A DNA stretch of 37,511 bases from assembly GCA_902776685.1 (NCBI GenBank), contig CACYRB010000003.1:69769-107279 (forward strand). The letters run 5' to 3'. This document shows, piece after piece, positions 23,985 through 32,267 of the stretch (the stretch's first letter is position 1; each line of letters starts with the position of its first letter). The position numbers were made by a program, and so were the translations under genes. This DNA comes from an uncultured Prevotellaceae bacterium. Its GTDB lineage: Bacteria > Bacteroidota > Bacteroidia > Bacteroidales > Bacteroidaceae. The notes beneath the pieces are model-generated. The model ran no database searches. It had not been told where the DNA came from and saw only the letters and a program-made list of their open reading frames with translations.

Positions 23985-24550
23985 GTAATAATACTCGCAA
24001 GTATCATCACCTCCTTTTTTCAAGTGTAAACAAATCTTAATCTCGTGGGCGAAACATATACCTTTCGCCTCGCGAAATGTTAACACGCCATTGCACAATT
24101 AACATTTCTGTTTGCCCGGGTTGCAGAGGTCTTTAGCTCCGAAAAATCACTTTTCACTCTTCACTTTTCACTCTTCATTTCCGAAAGATATATGTTTCGG
24201 GTTGCAAAAGACCGTCTTTTACCCTCCAAAAGACCGTCTTTCACCACCCGAAAGCTTATCTTTCGCAGGGTAAAACATATACCTTTCAGGGATGAAGGAT
24301 GAGAGATGAGAGATGAGGGTGAAGATAACGCATTGGGCATCAGTCCGTTATACAACGTTTTGCGTAAGGCGTTATTTCCTTGTGGGTGGGCCATTGTGCC
24401 ACAGGCGGTTTTTTCGCCCGACACGCACGTTAAAATCTCGGCCGGAAATCCGCCGATTTTAACACTTCGCCATCGGCACCCTCGACCGTATGTCGCGAGG
24501 TGGTGGGAATAAAATCTTTGGTTTCATTCTTCTTTCTTCAATTTTTTTAT
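23985..24550. other. Gene-free region between infB and sufB
   Basis: About 570 bp with no supported gene. It contains a second weak hairpin at 23984-24011 whose mismatches become G-U pairs on the minus strand, an isolated GAAACATATACCTTTCG unit near 24050, TCACTTTTCACTC repeats (24148-24177), palindrome array B (24181-24291) and GATGAGA repeats after it. In Bacteroides relatives a cvpA-like gene commonly lies between infB and sufB, as far as I recall; it is missing here. Confidence 0.7.
24181..24291. repeat. 22-bp imperfect-palindrome array B
   Basis: Five units of 23, 22, 22, 22 and 22 bp (starting at 24181, 24204, 24226, 24248 and 24270) each show an inverted arm pair, for example AAAAGACCGTCTTTT and GAAAGCTTATCTTTC. 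It is followed by GATGA-type repeats as in array C. It is intergenic. Confidence 0.85.
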
Positions 24551-24558
24551 TACTTTTG
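24551..24558 (+). promoter_or_regulatory. -7 box of the suf operon
   Basis: TACTTTTG matches TAnnTTTG. Its end is only eight bases before the sufB ATG (24567), so the transcript would have almost no 5' leader. The -33 position has no clean TTTG. Confidence 0.6.
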
Positions 24559-24566
24559 CAGTCCTA

Positions 24567-26036
24567 ATGGGAAGCGACGACAACAAACAAGTCACCGACA
24601 ATGAGTTGGTGCGGCAGATTGCGGAGAAGAAGTATGAATATGGCTTCACAACCGATGTTCAGACCGAGATTATCGACCACGGGCTGAGCGAGGATGTCGT
24701 GCGACTCATCTCGCAGAAGAAGGGCGAGCCCGAGTGGCTGCTCGACTTCCGCCTGCGCGCTTTCCGCCACTGGCAGACGCTGGAACAGCCCACGTGGGGA
24801 CATGTCCATCTGCCCGACATCGACTATCAGGCCATCAGCTACTATGCAGCACCAGCCTCCCCCGCCCCCTCCAAAAAGGGGGGGGATGTTGACCCTGAAC
24901 TGATGAAGATGTTCGACAAGCTGGGCATACCCCTCGAAGAGCGGCTCGCGCTGAGCGGTAACACTGCCGTCGATGCCATCATGGACTCGGTCAGCGTGAA
25001 GACCACCTTCAAGGAGAAACTGAAGGAGAAGGGTGTCATCTTCTGCTCCATCGGCGAGGCCGTGAAAGAGCATGGCGAACTGGTCAGGCAGTATCTCGGC
25101 ACCGTAGTGCCCTACCGCGACAATTTCTATGCCGCGCTCAACTCGGCCGTCTTCTCCGACGGGTCGTTCGTCTACATACCCAAGGGCGTGCGGTGCCCCA
25201 TGGAACTGAGCTCCTATTTCCGCATCAATGCCCGAAACACCGGACAGTTTGAGCGCACGCTCATCGTGGCCGAAGACGACAGCTACGTCAGCTACCTCGA
25301 AGGCTGCACCGCACCCATGCGCGACGAGAACCAGCTGCACGCCGCCATCGTCGAGATTATCGTCATGGACCGCGCCGAGGTGAAATACTCCACCGTGCAG
25401 AACTGGTACCCGGGCGACGAACACGGCCGTGGCGGCGTGCTGAACCTCGTGACCAAGCGAGGCGACCTGCGCGGCGAAGACTCGAAACTCTCGTGGACAC
25501 AGGTCGAGACAGGATCGGCCATCACATGGAAATATCCGTCGTGCATCCTGCGCGGCGACCGTAGCGTGGCCGAGTTCTACAGCGTGGCCGTGACCAACAA
25601 CTATCAGGAGGCCGACACCGGCACCAAGATGATTCACATCGGGCGCGACACAAAGTCGACCATCATCTCGAAAGGCATCTCGGCAGGCCACTCGCAAAAC
25701 TCCTACCGCGGACTGGTGCGTGCCGCCGCCACCGCCGAGAACGCACGAAACTACTCGTCGTGCGACTCACTGCTGCTCGGCAGCAACTGCGGAGCCCACA
25801 CCTTCCCCTACATGGACGTGCACAACCCCACCGCCGTCTTCGAGCACGAGGCCACCACCTCGAAAATATCGGAAGACCAGCTCTTCTACTGCAACCAGCG
25901 AGGCATCCCCACCGAGCAGGCCGTCGGACTCATCGTCAACGGCTACGCCCGCGAGGTGCTCAACAAACTGCCGATGGAGTTTGCCGTCGAAGCCCAGAAA
26001 CTGCTCAGCGTGACGCTCGAGGGAACAGTGGGATGA
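24567..26036 (+). CDS. sufB: Fe-S cluster assembly scaffold SufB
   Basis: A 489-residue cytoplasmic scaffold protein; with SufC and SufD it builds and transfers Fe-S clusters. Conserved parts include [45 protein letters not shown], the CTAP and [18 protein letters not shown] segments, [11 protein letters not shown] with the cysteine equivalent to the essential C405 of E. coli, and [19 protein letters not shown]. Residues about 97-106 ([10 protein letters not shown]) are encoded by a GC-rich palindromic repeat arm; here other Bacteroidota have a lysine-rich linker as I remember it, so the insertion is tolerated in a loop before DVDPEL. The transcript start seems to be almost leaderless. Confidence 0.95.
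   Translation: MGSDDNKQVTDNELVRQIAEKKYEYGFTTDVQTEIIDHGLSEDVVRLISQKKGEPEWLLDFRLRAFRHWQTLEQPTWGHVHLPDIDYQAISYYAAPASPAPSKKGGDVDPELMKMFDKLGIPLEERLALSGNTAVDAIMDSVSVKTTFKEKLKEKGVIFCSIGEAVKEHGELVRQYLGTVVPYRDNFYAALNSAVFSDGSFVYIPKGVRCPMELSSYFRINARNTGQFERTLIVAEDDSYVSYLEGCTAPMRDENQLHAAIVEIIVMDRAEVKYSTVQNWYPGDEHGRGGVLNLVTKRGDLRGEDSKLSWTQVETGSAITWKYPSCILRGDRSVAEFYSVAVTNNYQEADTGTKMIHIGRDTKSTIISKGISAGHSQNSYRGLVRAAATAENARNYSSCDSLLLGSNCGAHTFPYMDVHNPTAVFEHEATTSKISEDQLFYCNQRGIPTEQAVGLIVNGYAREVLNKLPMEFAVEAQKLLSVTLEGTVG
24855..24885. repeat. GC-rich palindromic repeat arm inside sufB
   Basis: GCCTCCCCCGCCCCCTCC (24855-24872), five A, then eight G. It matches the left arm of the element in the lipoprotein gene at 16 of 18 positions, and is read in frame as [11 protein letters not shown] fragment of related type in the opposite direction lies at about 33857-33877 (CCCCAGGGGGAGTTGGAGGG). 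Confidence 0.75.
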
Positions 26037-26042
26037 CGATTG

Positions 26043-26151
26043 CCTCCTAAGATAGGGGGTTGGGGGTCTGGACAAGCGCAGACCCCCATAACCATACAAT
26101 AAAAATGTCTGATAAACGCTTGTTCAGACCCCCACCCCTAACTTAGGGAGC
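26043..26151. repeat. Long palindromic element between sufB and sufC
   Basis: Left arm 26044-26078 (CTCCTAAGATAGGGGGTTGG onward to ACAAGCG) is nearly the reverse complement of the right arm 26117-26150 (CGCTTGTTCAGACCCCCACC onward to GGGAG). The arms are about 35 bp with a 38-bp centre holding an extra CAGACCCCC copy. It fills almost the whole 122-bp gap of the operon. Confidence 0.88.
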
Positions 26152-26158
26152 AAAAAAA

Positions 26159-26917
26159 ATGTTAGAAGTCAGAAATCTACATGCCTCTATTGCTGGCAAA
26201 GAAATATTGAAGGGTATCGACCTCACGATACGCGACGGCGAGACCCATACCATCATGGGACCTAACGGCTCGGGCAAGTCGACGCTGAGCGCCGTGCTCG
26301 TGGGCAATCCGCTCTACGAAGTGACCGAGGGCGAGGTGTGGTTCAACGGAAAGAACCTGCTCGAGATGAAACCCGAGGAGCGCGCCCATGAAGGACTGTT
26401 CCTCTCGTTTCAGTATCCTATCGAGATTCCCGGCGTGTCGATGACCAACTTCCTGAAGTCGGCCATCAACGAGAAGCGCAAGGCTCAGGGTCTGCCCGAG
26501 ATGAAGGCCCCCGAGTTTATCAAGCTGATGAACGAGAAGCGGAAAATCGTGGAACTCGACTCGAAGTTCACACGCCGCTCGGTGAACGAAGGCTTCAGCG
26601 GCGGCGAGAAGAAACGCAACGAGATTTTCCAGATGGCTATGCTCGAACCGAAACTCGCCATTCTCGACGAGACCGACTCGGGCCTTGACGTTGATGCCAT
26701 GCGCATCGTGGCCGAAGGTGTGAACAAACTGCGCACACCGGAATCGTCGTGCATCGTCATCACCCACTACGACCGCCTGCTCGAGATGATTCGCCCCGAC
26801 GTGGTGCACGTGCTCTATCAGGGTCGGCTCGTGAAGACCGCCGGACCCGAACTGGCCAAGGAAATTCAGGAACACGGCTACGACTGGATAAAAAATGAAC
26901 TGGGAAATGAAGAGTGA
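26159..26917 (+). CDS. sufC: Fe-S cluster assembly ATPase SufC
   Basis: A 252-residue ABC-type ATPase that binds SufB and SufD and drives cluster assembly. Walker A is GPNGSGKST (about 34-42), the SufC-specific LSFQYPIEIPGVSMTNFL block is the Q-loop region, the signature is FSGGEKKRNEI and Walker B is LAILDETDSGLD, followed by the switch histidine in VITHYD. No membrane segments are present, as expected for the soluble SufC. It is separated from sufB by a palindromic element and overlaps sufD by 11 bp. Confidence 0.97.
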   Translation: MLEVRNLHASIAGKEILKGIDLTIRDGETHTIMGPNGSGKSTLSAVLVGNPLYEVTEGEVWFNGKNLLEMKPEERAHEGLFLSFQYPIEIPGVSMTNFLKSAINEKRKAQGLPEMKAPEFIKLMNEKRKIVELDSKFTRRSVNEGFSGGEKKRNEIFQMAMLEPKLAILDETDSGLDVDAMRIVAEGVNKLRTPESSCIVITHYDRLLEMIRPDVVHVLYQGRLVKTAGPELAKEIQEHGYDWIKNELGNEE

Positions 26918-28301
26918 GCAGCAATACATAGATTTGTATAACCAATGTCGCGACATGATTTGCGACCACGCTGCCGAGCCCATGAACGCCGTGCGCGACA
27001 AGGCCTTTGACGCCTTCTGCCGCCAGGGGTTCCCCTCGCGAAAGGTGGAACGCTACAAGTACACCGACATGGCTAAGCTGTTCGCACCCGACTACGGACT
27101 GAACCTGAAACGGCTCAACATTCCCGTCGACCCCTATAAGGCGTTCCAGTGCGACGTGCCCAACCTTTCCACGCTGTTGTATTTCATCGTTAACGACGCA
27201 TTCTATAAAGGAGAAGATAAAGAAGACAGGGCAGAGAGGGCTACATTGCCCGATGGCGTTGTCATCGGGTCATTACAAGGGCTGGCATCAGTCCTCTCAC
27301 CTGACTCTTCTTTCTTCTCCTCTCTTATTTCCGACCACTACGCCCGACTGGCCGATGTCGAGGGCGACGGCGTTACCGCACTCAACACCATGCTTGCACA
27401 AGACGGACTGCTCGTCTACGTGCCGCGCAACGTGAAGATGGACAAAGCCGTGCAGGTCATCAACATTCTGAAAGCGCCCTCCTTATCCGAGGACGGGGCT
27501 CTCATGGTCAACCGCCGCGTGCTCATCGTCGTGGAAGACGGTGCCGAGGCAAAACTGCTCTTCTGCGACCATGCCGCCGACGACCAGCACTTCCTCACCA
27601 CGCAGGTCATCGAGGCCTACGTAGGCCGCCAGGCTCAGCTGGAGCTCTATTGTCTGGAGGAAACCCACGCGAAGAACGTGCGCGTGAGCAATGTATACAT
27701 CAGTCAGGAAGCCGACAGCCGCGTACACCACAACATCATCACCCTGCACAACGGCACCACCCGCAACCGCCTCGACGTGCAGTTCAACGGCGAAGGTGCC
27801 GAGTGTCAGCTGGCAGGATGTGCCATAGCCGACAAAAATCAGCATGTGGACAACAACACACTCATCACCCACCACGTGCCCAGCTGCACCAGCCACGAGC
27901 TCTACAAATATGTACTCGACGAGAAAGCGGTCGGAGCCTTTGCCGGTCGTGTACTGGTGGAACACGGTGCACAAAAGACGGTTTCGGAAATGCGAAACCA
28001 GAACATCTGCGCCGCACGTGAGGCCCGTATGTACACCCAGCCCATGCTCGAGATTTATGCCGACGACGTGAAATGCTCGCACGGCTCCACCGTCGGACAG
28101 CTCAACGACGCCGCACTCTTCTATATGCGACAGCGAGGCATCGGCGAGCACGAGGCACGCCTGCTGCTCGAACAGGCTTTCATCGGCGAGGTGCTCGACC
28201 AGATTGCACTTGTGCCGCTGCGCGACCGACTGCGCTATCTCGTTGAGAAACGCTTCCGCGGCGAACTCAACAAATGCGAAGGCTGCAAGCTGTGCAAGTA
28301 G
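26907..28301 (+). CDS. sufD: Fe-S cluster assembly protein SufD
   Basis: A 464-residue partner of SufB in the SufBCD complex. The N-terminal part starts with SEQQYIDLYNQ; the conserved core has the beta-helix region (ITLHNGTTRNRLDVQFNGEGAECQLAG, ADKNQHVDNNTLITHH) and the MLEIYADDVKCSHGSTVGQLNDAALFYMRQRGI segment with the conserved histidine. The C terminus ends CEGCKLCK, a Cys tail common in Bacteroidota SufD. I start at 26907; the ATG at 26895 would add four residues. An inverted pair of purine/pyrimidine tracts flanks codons for about residues 102-138. No sufS or sufE follows, unlike the usual arrangement. Confidence 0.94.
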   Translation: MKSEQQYIDLYNQCRDMICDHAAEPMNAVRDKAFDAFCRQGFPSRKVERYKYTDMAKLFAPDYGLNLKRLNIPVDPYKAFQCDVPNLSTLLYFIVNDAFYKGEDKEDRAERATLPDGVVIGSLQGLASVLSPDSSFFSSLISDHYARLADVEGDGVTALNTMLAQDGLLVYVPRNVKMDKAVQVINILKAPSLSEDGALMVNRRVLIVVEDGAEAKLLFCDHAADDQHFLTTQVIEAYVGRQAQLELYCLEETHAKNVRVSNVYISQEADSRVHHNIITLHNGTTRNRLDVQFNGEGAECQLAGCAIADKNQHVDNNTLITHHVPSCTSHELYKYVLDEKAVGAFAGRVLVEHGAQKTVSEMRNQNICAAREARMYTQPMLEIYADDVKCSHGSTVGQLNDAALFYMRQRGIGEHEARLLLEQAFIGEVLDQIALVPLRDRLRYLVEKRFRGELNKCEGCKLCK

Positions 28302-28354
28302 CCCACGCACCTTCCCGCATGTAGGAAAAGGAACTACTATTGATATTCTACCAT

Positions 28355-28402
28355 AAAAAATGGAGGCATGTCGCCGAAAGCAGACATACCTCCATTCTTT
28401 TA
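28355..28402. terminator. Bidirectional terminator between sufD and pnp
   Basis: AATGGAGGCATGTC (28359-28372) pairs with GACATACCTCCATT (28383-28396), with one C/A mismatch. A run of A before and CTTTTATTT after the stem give a T tract on both strands, so it can serve sufD and the converging pnp gene. Confidence 0.88.
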
Positions 28403-28419
28403 TTTATCCTGTCTCGTTA

Positions 28420-30732
28420 TCAATCGAGATGGTCGAGGGCATCGCTGAAGTCGCGGGGCTGGCGGTCTTCATCGCGATAGTTCTCGCGCTGATCGTCGAA
28501 GCGACGGTCCTGACGGGGCTGACGACGGTCGCCACGGTCCGGACGGGGACGACGGTCGCCACGGTCGCCACGCGGACGGCGCTCACGCTCTACGTAGCCT
28601 TCGGGTTTCGGGATGAGCACGCGGTGCGAGAGTTTATACTTGCCAGTCTTCGGGTCGATTTCGAGGAGCTTGACCGTAATCTTGTCGCCCTCCTTGATGC
28701 CAGCCTGCTCAACGGTCTCGAGGCGACGCCAGTCGATTTCGCTGATGTGGAGCAGACCGTCCTTGCCAGGCATAATCTCGACAAAGCAGCCGTAAGGCAT
28801 GATGCTGCGCACGGTGCCTTCGTAGACCTCGCCCACCTCGGGCACAGCCACGATAGCCTTAATCTTGCGGATGGCAGCCTCGATGCTGTCCTTGTCGGGT
28901 GCACTGACCTGAACCTTGCCCACACCGTCGATTTCGTCGATGGTGATGACGGTGTTGGTTTCTTCCTGCATCTGCTGGATAATTTTTCCACCCGGGCCAA
29001 TGACGGCTCCGATGAACTCCTTGGGAATCTCGAACTGCTCGATGCGGGGAACCTGCGGCTTGAAGTCGGCACGCGGCTCGGCGATGGTCTCAACGAGTTT
29101 GCCGAGGATGTACTCACGACCAGCCTTGGCCTGCATAAGAGCCTTCTCGAGGATGTCGAACGACAGGCCGTCGCACTTGATATCCATCTGGGTGGCTGTC
29201 AGACCGTCGCGTGTACCGGTGGTCTTGAAGTCCATATCGCCCAGGTGGTCTTCGTCGCCGAGGATGTCGCTGAGCACGGCATACTTGTCTTCACCGGGAT
29301 TCTTAATCAGACCCATAGCGATACCGCTGACGGGTTTCTTCATCGGCACACCGGCATCCATGAGGGCCATGGTGCCTGCACAGACGGTAGCCATAGAGCT
29401 TGAGCCGTTGGACTCGAGAATCTGGCTGACGAGGCGCACGGTGTAGGGGAAGTCTTCAGGAATCTGACCTTTCAGACCGCGCCATGCCAGGTGGCCGTGA
29501 CCAATCTCGCGACGGCCTACACCGCGCTGAGCCTTGGCTTCACCGGTACAGAACGGCGGGAAGTTGTAGTGAAGCAGGAAACGCTGGTAGCTCTTGTCGA
29601 GCACGTCGTCGACGAGTTTCTCATCGAGTTTTGTGCCGAGCGTACAGGTGGAGAGGCTTTGCGTCTCGCCGCGGGTGAAGATTGCGCTTCCGTGAGGCAT
29701 GGGCAGGGGCGACACCTCGCACCAGATAGGACGAATCTCGTCGGTCTTACGACCATCGAGACGGATGCCTTCGTCGAGGATGCAACGGCGCATGGCATCG
29801 CGCTCCACGTCGTGGTAGTAGCGGTCCATCATGGCATTCTTCTCTTCGAGCTCATCCTCGCTGAGTTCGGTGTGCTCTGCGGCATATTTCTCTTTGAAGT
29901 CTTCGAGAATCTTCTCGAAAGCCTCAGCACGTGCATGCTTCTCGAGAGCCTGCTTGGTGACGTCGTAGGCGGGCTGATAGAGCTCGCGGTTCATGCGCTC
30001 GCGCAGTTCCTCGTCGTTCACCTCGTGGTCGTATTCGCGCTTCACGTCGGTGCCGAGTTCCTTCGACAGTTCGCTCTGCAGCTCGCACATGGGCTTGATG
30101 GCGGCCATGGCAGCCTTGAGAGCGCCGAGCAGGTCTTGCTCGCTGACCTCATTCATCTCGCCTTCCACCATCATGATGTTCTCAGCAGAGGCACCGACCA
30201 TGATGTCCATGTCGGCCTTCTTCATCTGCTCGAAAGTGGGATTGATGACATACTCTCCATCGACGCGGGCAACGCGCACCTCGCTGATGGGGCACTCGAA
30301 AGGAATATCTGAACAAGCCAATGCTGCCGAGGCTGCGAAGCCTGCGAGTGCGTCGGGCTGGTCAACGCCGTCGGCACTCAGCAGCATGATGTTGACAAAC
30401 ACTTCAGCATGGTAGTTTGAGGGGAACAGCGGGCGCAGCACGCGGTCGACGAGTCGACTGGTGAGAATCTCGTTGTCGCCTGGTTTACCCTCGCGCTTGG
30501 TGAAACCGCCGGGGAAGCGTCCTGCGGCAGAGTACTGCTCGCGGTAATCAACTTGCAAAGGCATGAAATCTGTTCCGGGAACAGCATCTTTTGCGGCACA
30601 AACAGTGGCGAGGAGCACGGTGTTGTTCATGCGGAGAACCACACTACCGTCGGCCTGTTTTGCCACTTTTCCTGTTTCAATAGTGATGGTTCTTCCATCG
30701 GCCAATTGAATACTTTTCGTAATTACGTTCAT
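28420..30732 (-). CDS. pnp: Polynucleotide phosphorylase
   Basis: A 770-residue phosphorolytic 3'-5' exoribonuclease of the RNA degradation machinery. Two RNase PH cores are present (about 1-220 with [26 protein letters not shown]; about 310-550 with [16 protein letters not shown] and the catalytic [26 protein letters not shown]), then a KH domain ([21 protein letters not shown]) and an S1 domain ([31 protein letters not shown]). The last 58 residues are an Arg/Asp-rich tail with RGDR repeats, predicted to be disordered. It follows asnS by 47 bp and is probably in the same transcript. Confidence 0.97.
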   Translation of the reverse strand: MNVITKSIQLADGRTITIETGKVAKQADGSVVLRMNNTVLLATVCAAKDAVPGTDFMPLQVDYREQYSAAGRFPGGFTKREGKPGDNEILTSRLVDRVLRPLFPSNYHAEVFVNIMLLSADGVDQPDALAGFAASAALACSDIPFECPISEVRVARVDGEYVINPTFEQMKKADMDIMVGASAENIMMVEGEMNEVSEQDLLGALKAAMAAIKPMCELQSELSKELGTDVKREYDHEVNDEELRERMNRELYQPAYDVTKQALEKHARAEAFEKILEDFKEKYAAEHTELSEDELEEKNAMMDRYYHDVERDAMRRCILDEGIRLDGRKTDEIRPIWCEVSPLPMPHGSAIFTRGETQSLSTCTLGTKLDEKLVDDVLDKSYQRFLLHYNFPPFCTGEAKAQRGVGRREIGHGHLAWRGLKGQIPEDFPYTVRLVSQILESNGSSSMATVCAGTMALMDAGVPMKKPVSGIAMGLIKNPGEDKYAVLSDILGDEDHLGDMDFKTTGTRDGLTATQMDIKCDGLSFDILEKALMQAKAGREYILGKLVETIAEPRADFKPQVPRIEQFEIPKEFIGAVIGPGGKIIQQMQEETNTVITIDEIDGVGKVQVSAPDKDSIEAAIRKIKAIVAVPEVGEVYEGTVRSIMPYGCFVEIMPGKDGLLHISEIDWRRLETVEQAGIKEGDKITVKLLEIDPKTGKYKLSHRVLIPKPEGYVERERRPRGDRGDRRPRPDRGDRRQPRQDRRFDDQRENYRDEDRQPRDFSDALDHLD

Positions 30733-30779
30733 CTAAAAATCTAAAATAACTTTATTGTTTTAACTTACATCTAAAAATT

Positions 30780-32252
30780 CTAAAACTCTGCGCTCTTCGG
30801 TGTGCGCGGGAAGGGAATCACGTCACGAATATTCTGCATGCCCGTGACGAAGAGGATGAGGCGTTCGAAGCCGAGTCCGAATCCGGCGTGCGGACACGAT
30901 CCCCATCGACGGGTATCGAGATACCACCACAGTTTGTCGGTTTCCATCTCGCGGTGTTTGATTTCGGCCATGAGCTTGTCGTAGTCTTCTTCGCGCACAC
31001 TGCCTCCGATAATCTCGCCGATCTGGGGGAACAGCACGTCGGTGCCCTGCATAGTCGGACCTGGAGCCACACAACCCTTATAGCCTACCGAGCCTTCAGC
31101 GCCCTCTGCGGCGTTCTGCTTCATGTAGAAGGCTTTGATCTTGCTGGGATAGTCGGTCATGATGACAGGTTTCTTGAAGTGCTCCTCCACGAGGTAGCGC
31201 TCGTGTTCGCTGGCAAGGTCGTCGCCCCACTCGCATGGGAACTCAAACTTTCTGCCGGCCTTGATGGCCTCTTGCAGAATTTCGATACCCTTGGTATAGG
31301 GCAGACGCACGAAGTCGTCCTTGAGCACGCCCTCCAGTCGTTCGATGAGCGTCTTGTCGATCATCTTGTTGAGGAACTCGAGGTCGTCCTTGCAGTTTTC
31401 CAGTGCCCAGCGCACGCAATACTTGATGAAATCTTCCTCGAGGTCCATGAGCTCTTCCTGATCGAGGAAGGCCACCTCGGGTTCAATCATCCAGAACTCG
31501 GCCAAGTGGCGCGGTGTGTTGCTGTTCTCGGCACGGAAGGTAGGACCGAAGGTGTAGATGGCTCCGAGTGCTGTTGCTCCGAGCTCGCCCTCGAGCTGTC
31601 CGCTGACGGTGAGCGAGGTCTGCTCGCCGAAGAAATCGTCGTCGTAGATAATCTTTCCCTGCTCGTCGCGCTTCAGGTCGTAGAGGTTTTTCGTAGTCAC
31701 CTGGAACATGTTTCCTGCACCCTCGCAGTCGCTGGCGGTGATGATGGGCGTATGGAAATAGAAGAACCCGTGGTCGTGGAAATACTGGTGGATGGCGATG
31801 GCCATGTTGTGGCGGATGCGCATGACAGCTCCGAAGGTGTTGGTGCGCAGACGCATGTGGGCATTCTTGCGCATGGCCTCGAACGACTGTCCCTTCTTCT
31901 GCATGGGGTAGTCGGCTCCGCAGCCTCCGTAGAGCTCGAGTGTCTCGCACTGTATCTCGCTGGCCTGTCCGGCGCCCTGACTCTCCACGAGTGTTCCCGT
32001 GGCACAGATGCATGAGCCGGTGGTGACCTGCTTCAGCAGTTCGGTAGTGTCGGCCTGTTGCGGCTGAGCCGTGACAAACTGTATCTTCTGCGGGTCGACG
32101 ACCACTTGCACGTTCTTGATGGTCGAGCCGTCGTTCACGGCAATGAAGTCGACAACTTTAGAGGAGCGGTGGGTGCGCACCCAACCTTTCACACATACCT
32201 GTTTTCCGTATTCGGTGCTTTTCAGCACGTCGATAACTTTTGTTCTTTTCAT
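30780..32252 (-). CDS. asnS: Asparaginyl-tRNA synthetase
   Basis: A 490-residue class II aminoacyl-tRNA synthetase that charges tRNA-Asn. The N-terminal OB fold (about 1-110; [27 protein letters not shown]) is followed by the class II catalytic core: motif 2 around [21 protein letters not shown] and motif 3 around [27 protein letters not shown]. The AEFWMIEPE sequence is the asparagine-type, not aspartate-type, signature. Length is normal. It begins 15 bp after the pseudouridine synthase gene, so they are co-transcribed. Confidence 0.96.
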   Translation of the reverse strand: MKRTKVIDVLKSTEYGKQVCVKGWVRTHRSSKVVDFIAVNDGSTIKNVQVVVDPQKIQFVTAQPQQADTTELLKQVTTGSCICATGTLVESQGAGQASEIQCETLELYGGCGADYPMQKKGQSFEAMRKNAHMRLRTNTFGAVMRIRHNMAIAIHQYFHDHGFFYFHTPIITASDCEGAGNMFQVTTKNLYDLKRDEQGKIIYDDDFFGEQTSLTVSGQLEGELGATALGAIYTFGPTFRAENSNTPRHLAEFWMIEPEVAFLDQEELMDLEEDFIKYCVRWALENCKDDLEFLNKMIDKTLIERLEGVLKDDFVRLPYTKGIEILQEAIKAGRKFEFPCEWGDDLASEHERYLVEEHFKKPVIMTDYPSKIKAFYMKQNAAEGAEGSVGYKGCVAPGPTMQGTDVLFPQIGEIIGGSVREEDYDKLMAEIKHREMETDKLWWYLDTRRWGSCPHAGFGLGFERLILFVTGMQNIRDVIPFPRTPKSAEF

Positions 32253-32267
32253 ATTACTAATTAAACA

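Noticed and set aside
23924-24007. Small minus-strand frame of 27 codons with a GGAGG upstream
   Set aside because: It contains the infB terminator hairpin, and Shine-Dalgarno sites are not used by other genes here.
26043-26151. Intrinsic terminator between sufB and sufC
   Set aside because: The hairpin is far longer than a terminator and has no T tract after it; an A tract follows instead.
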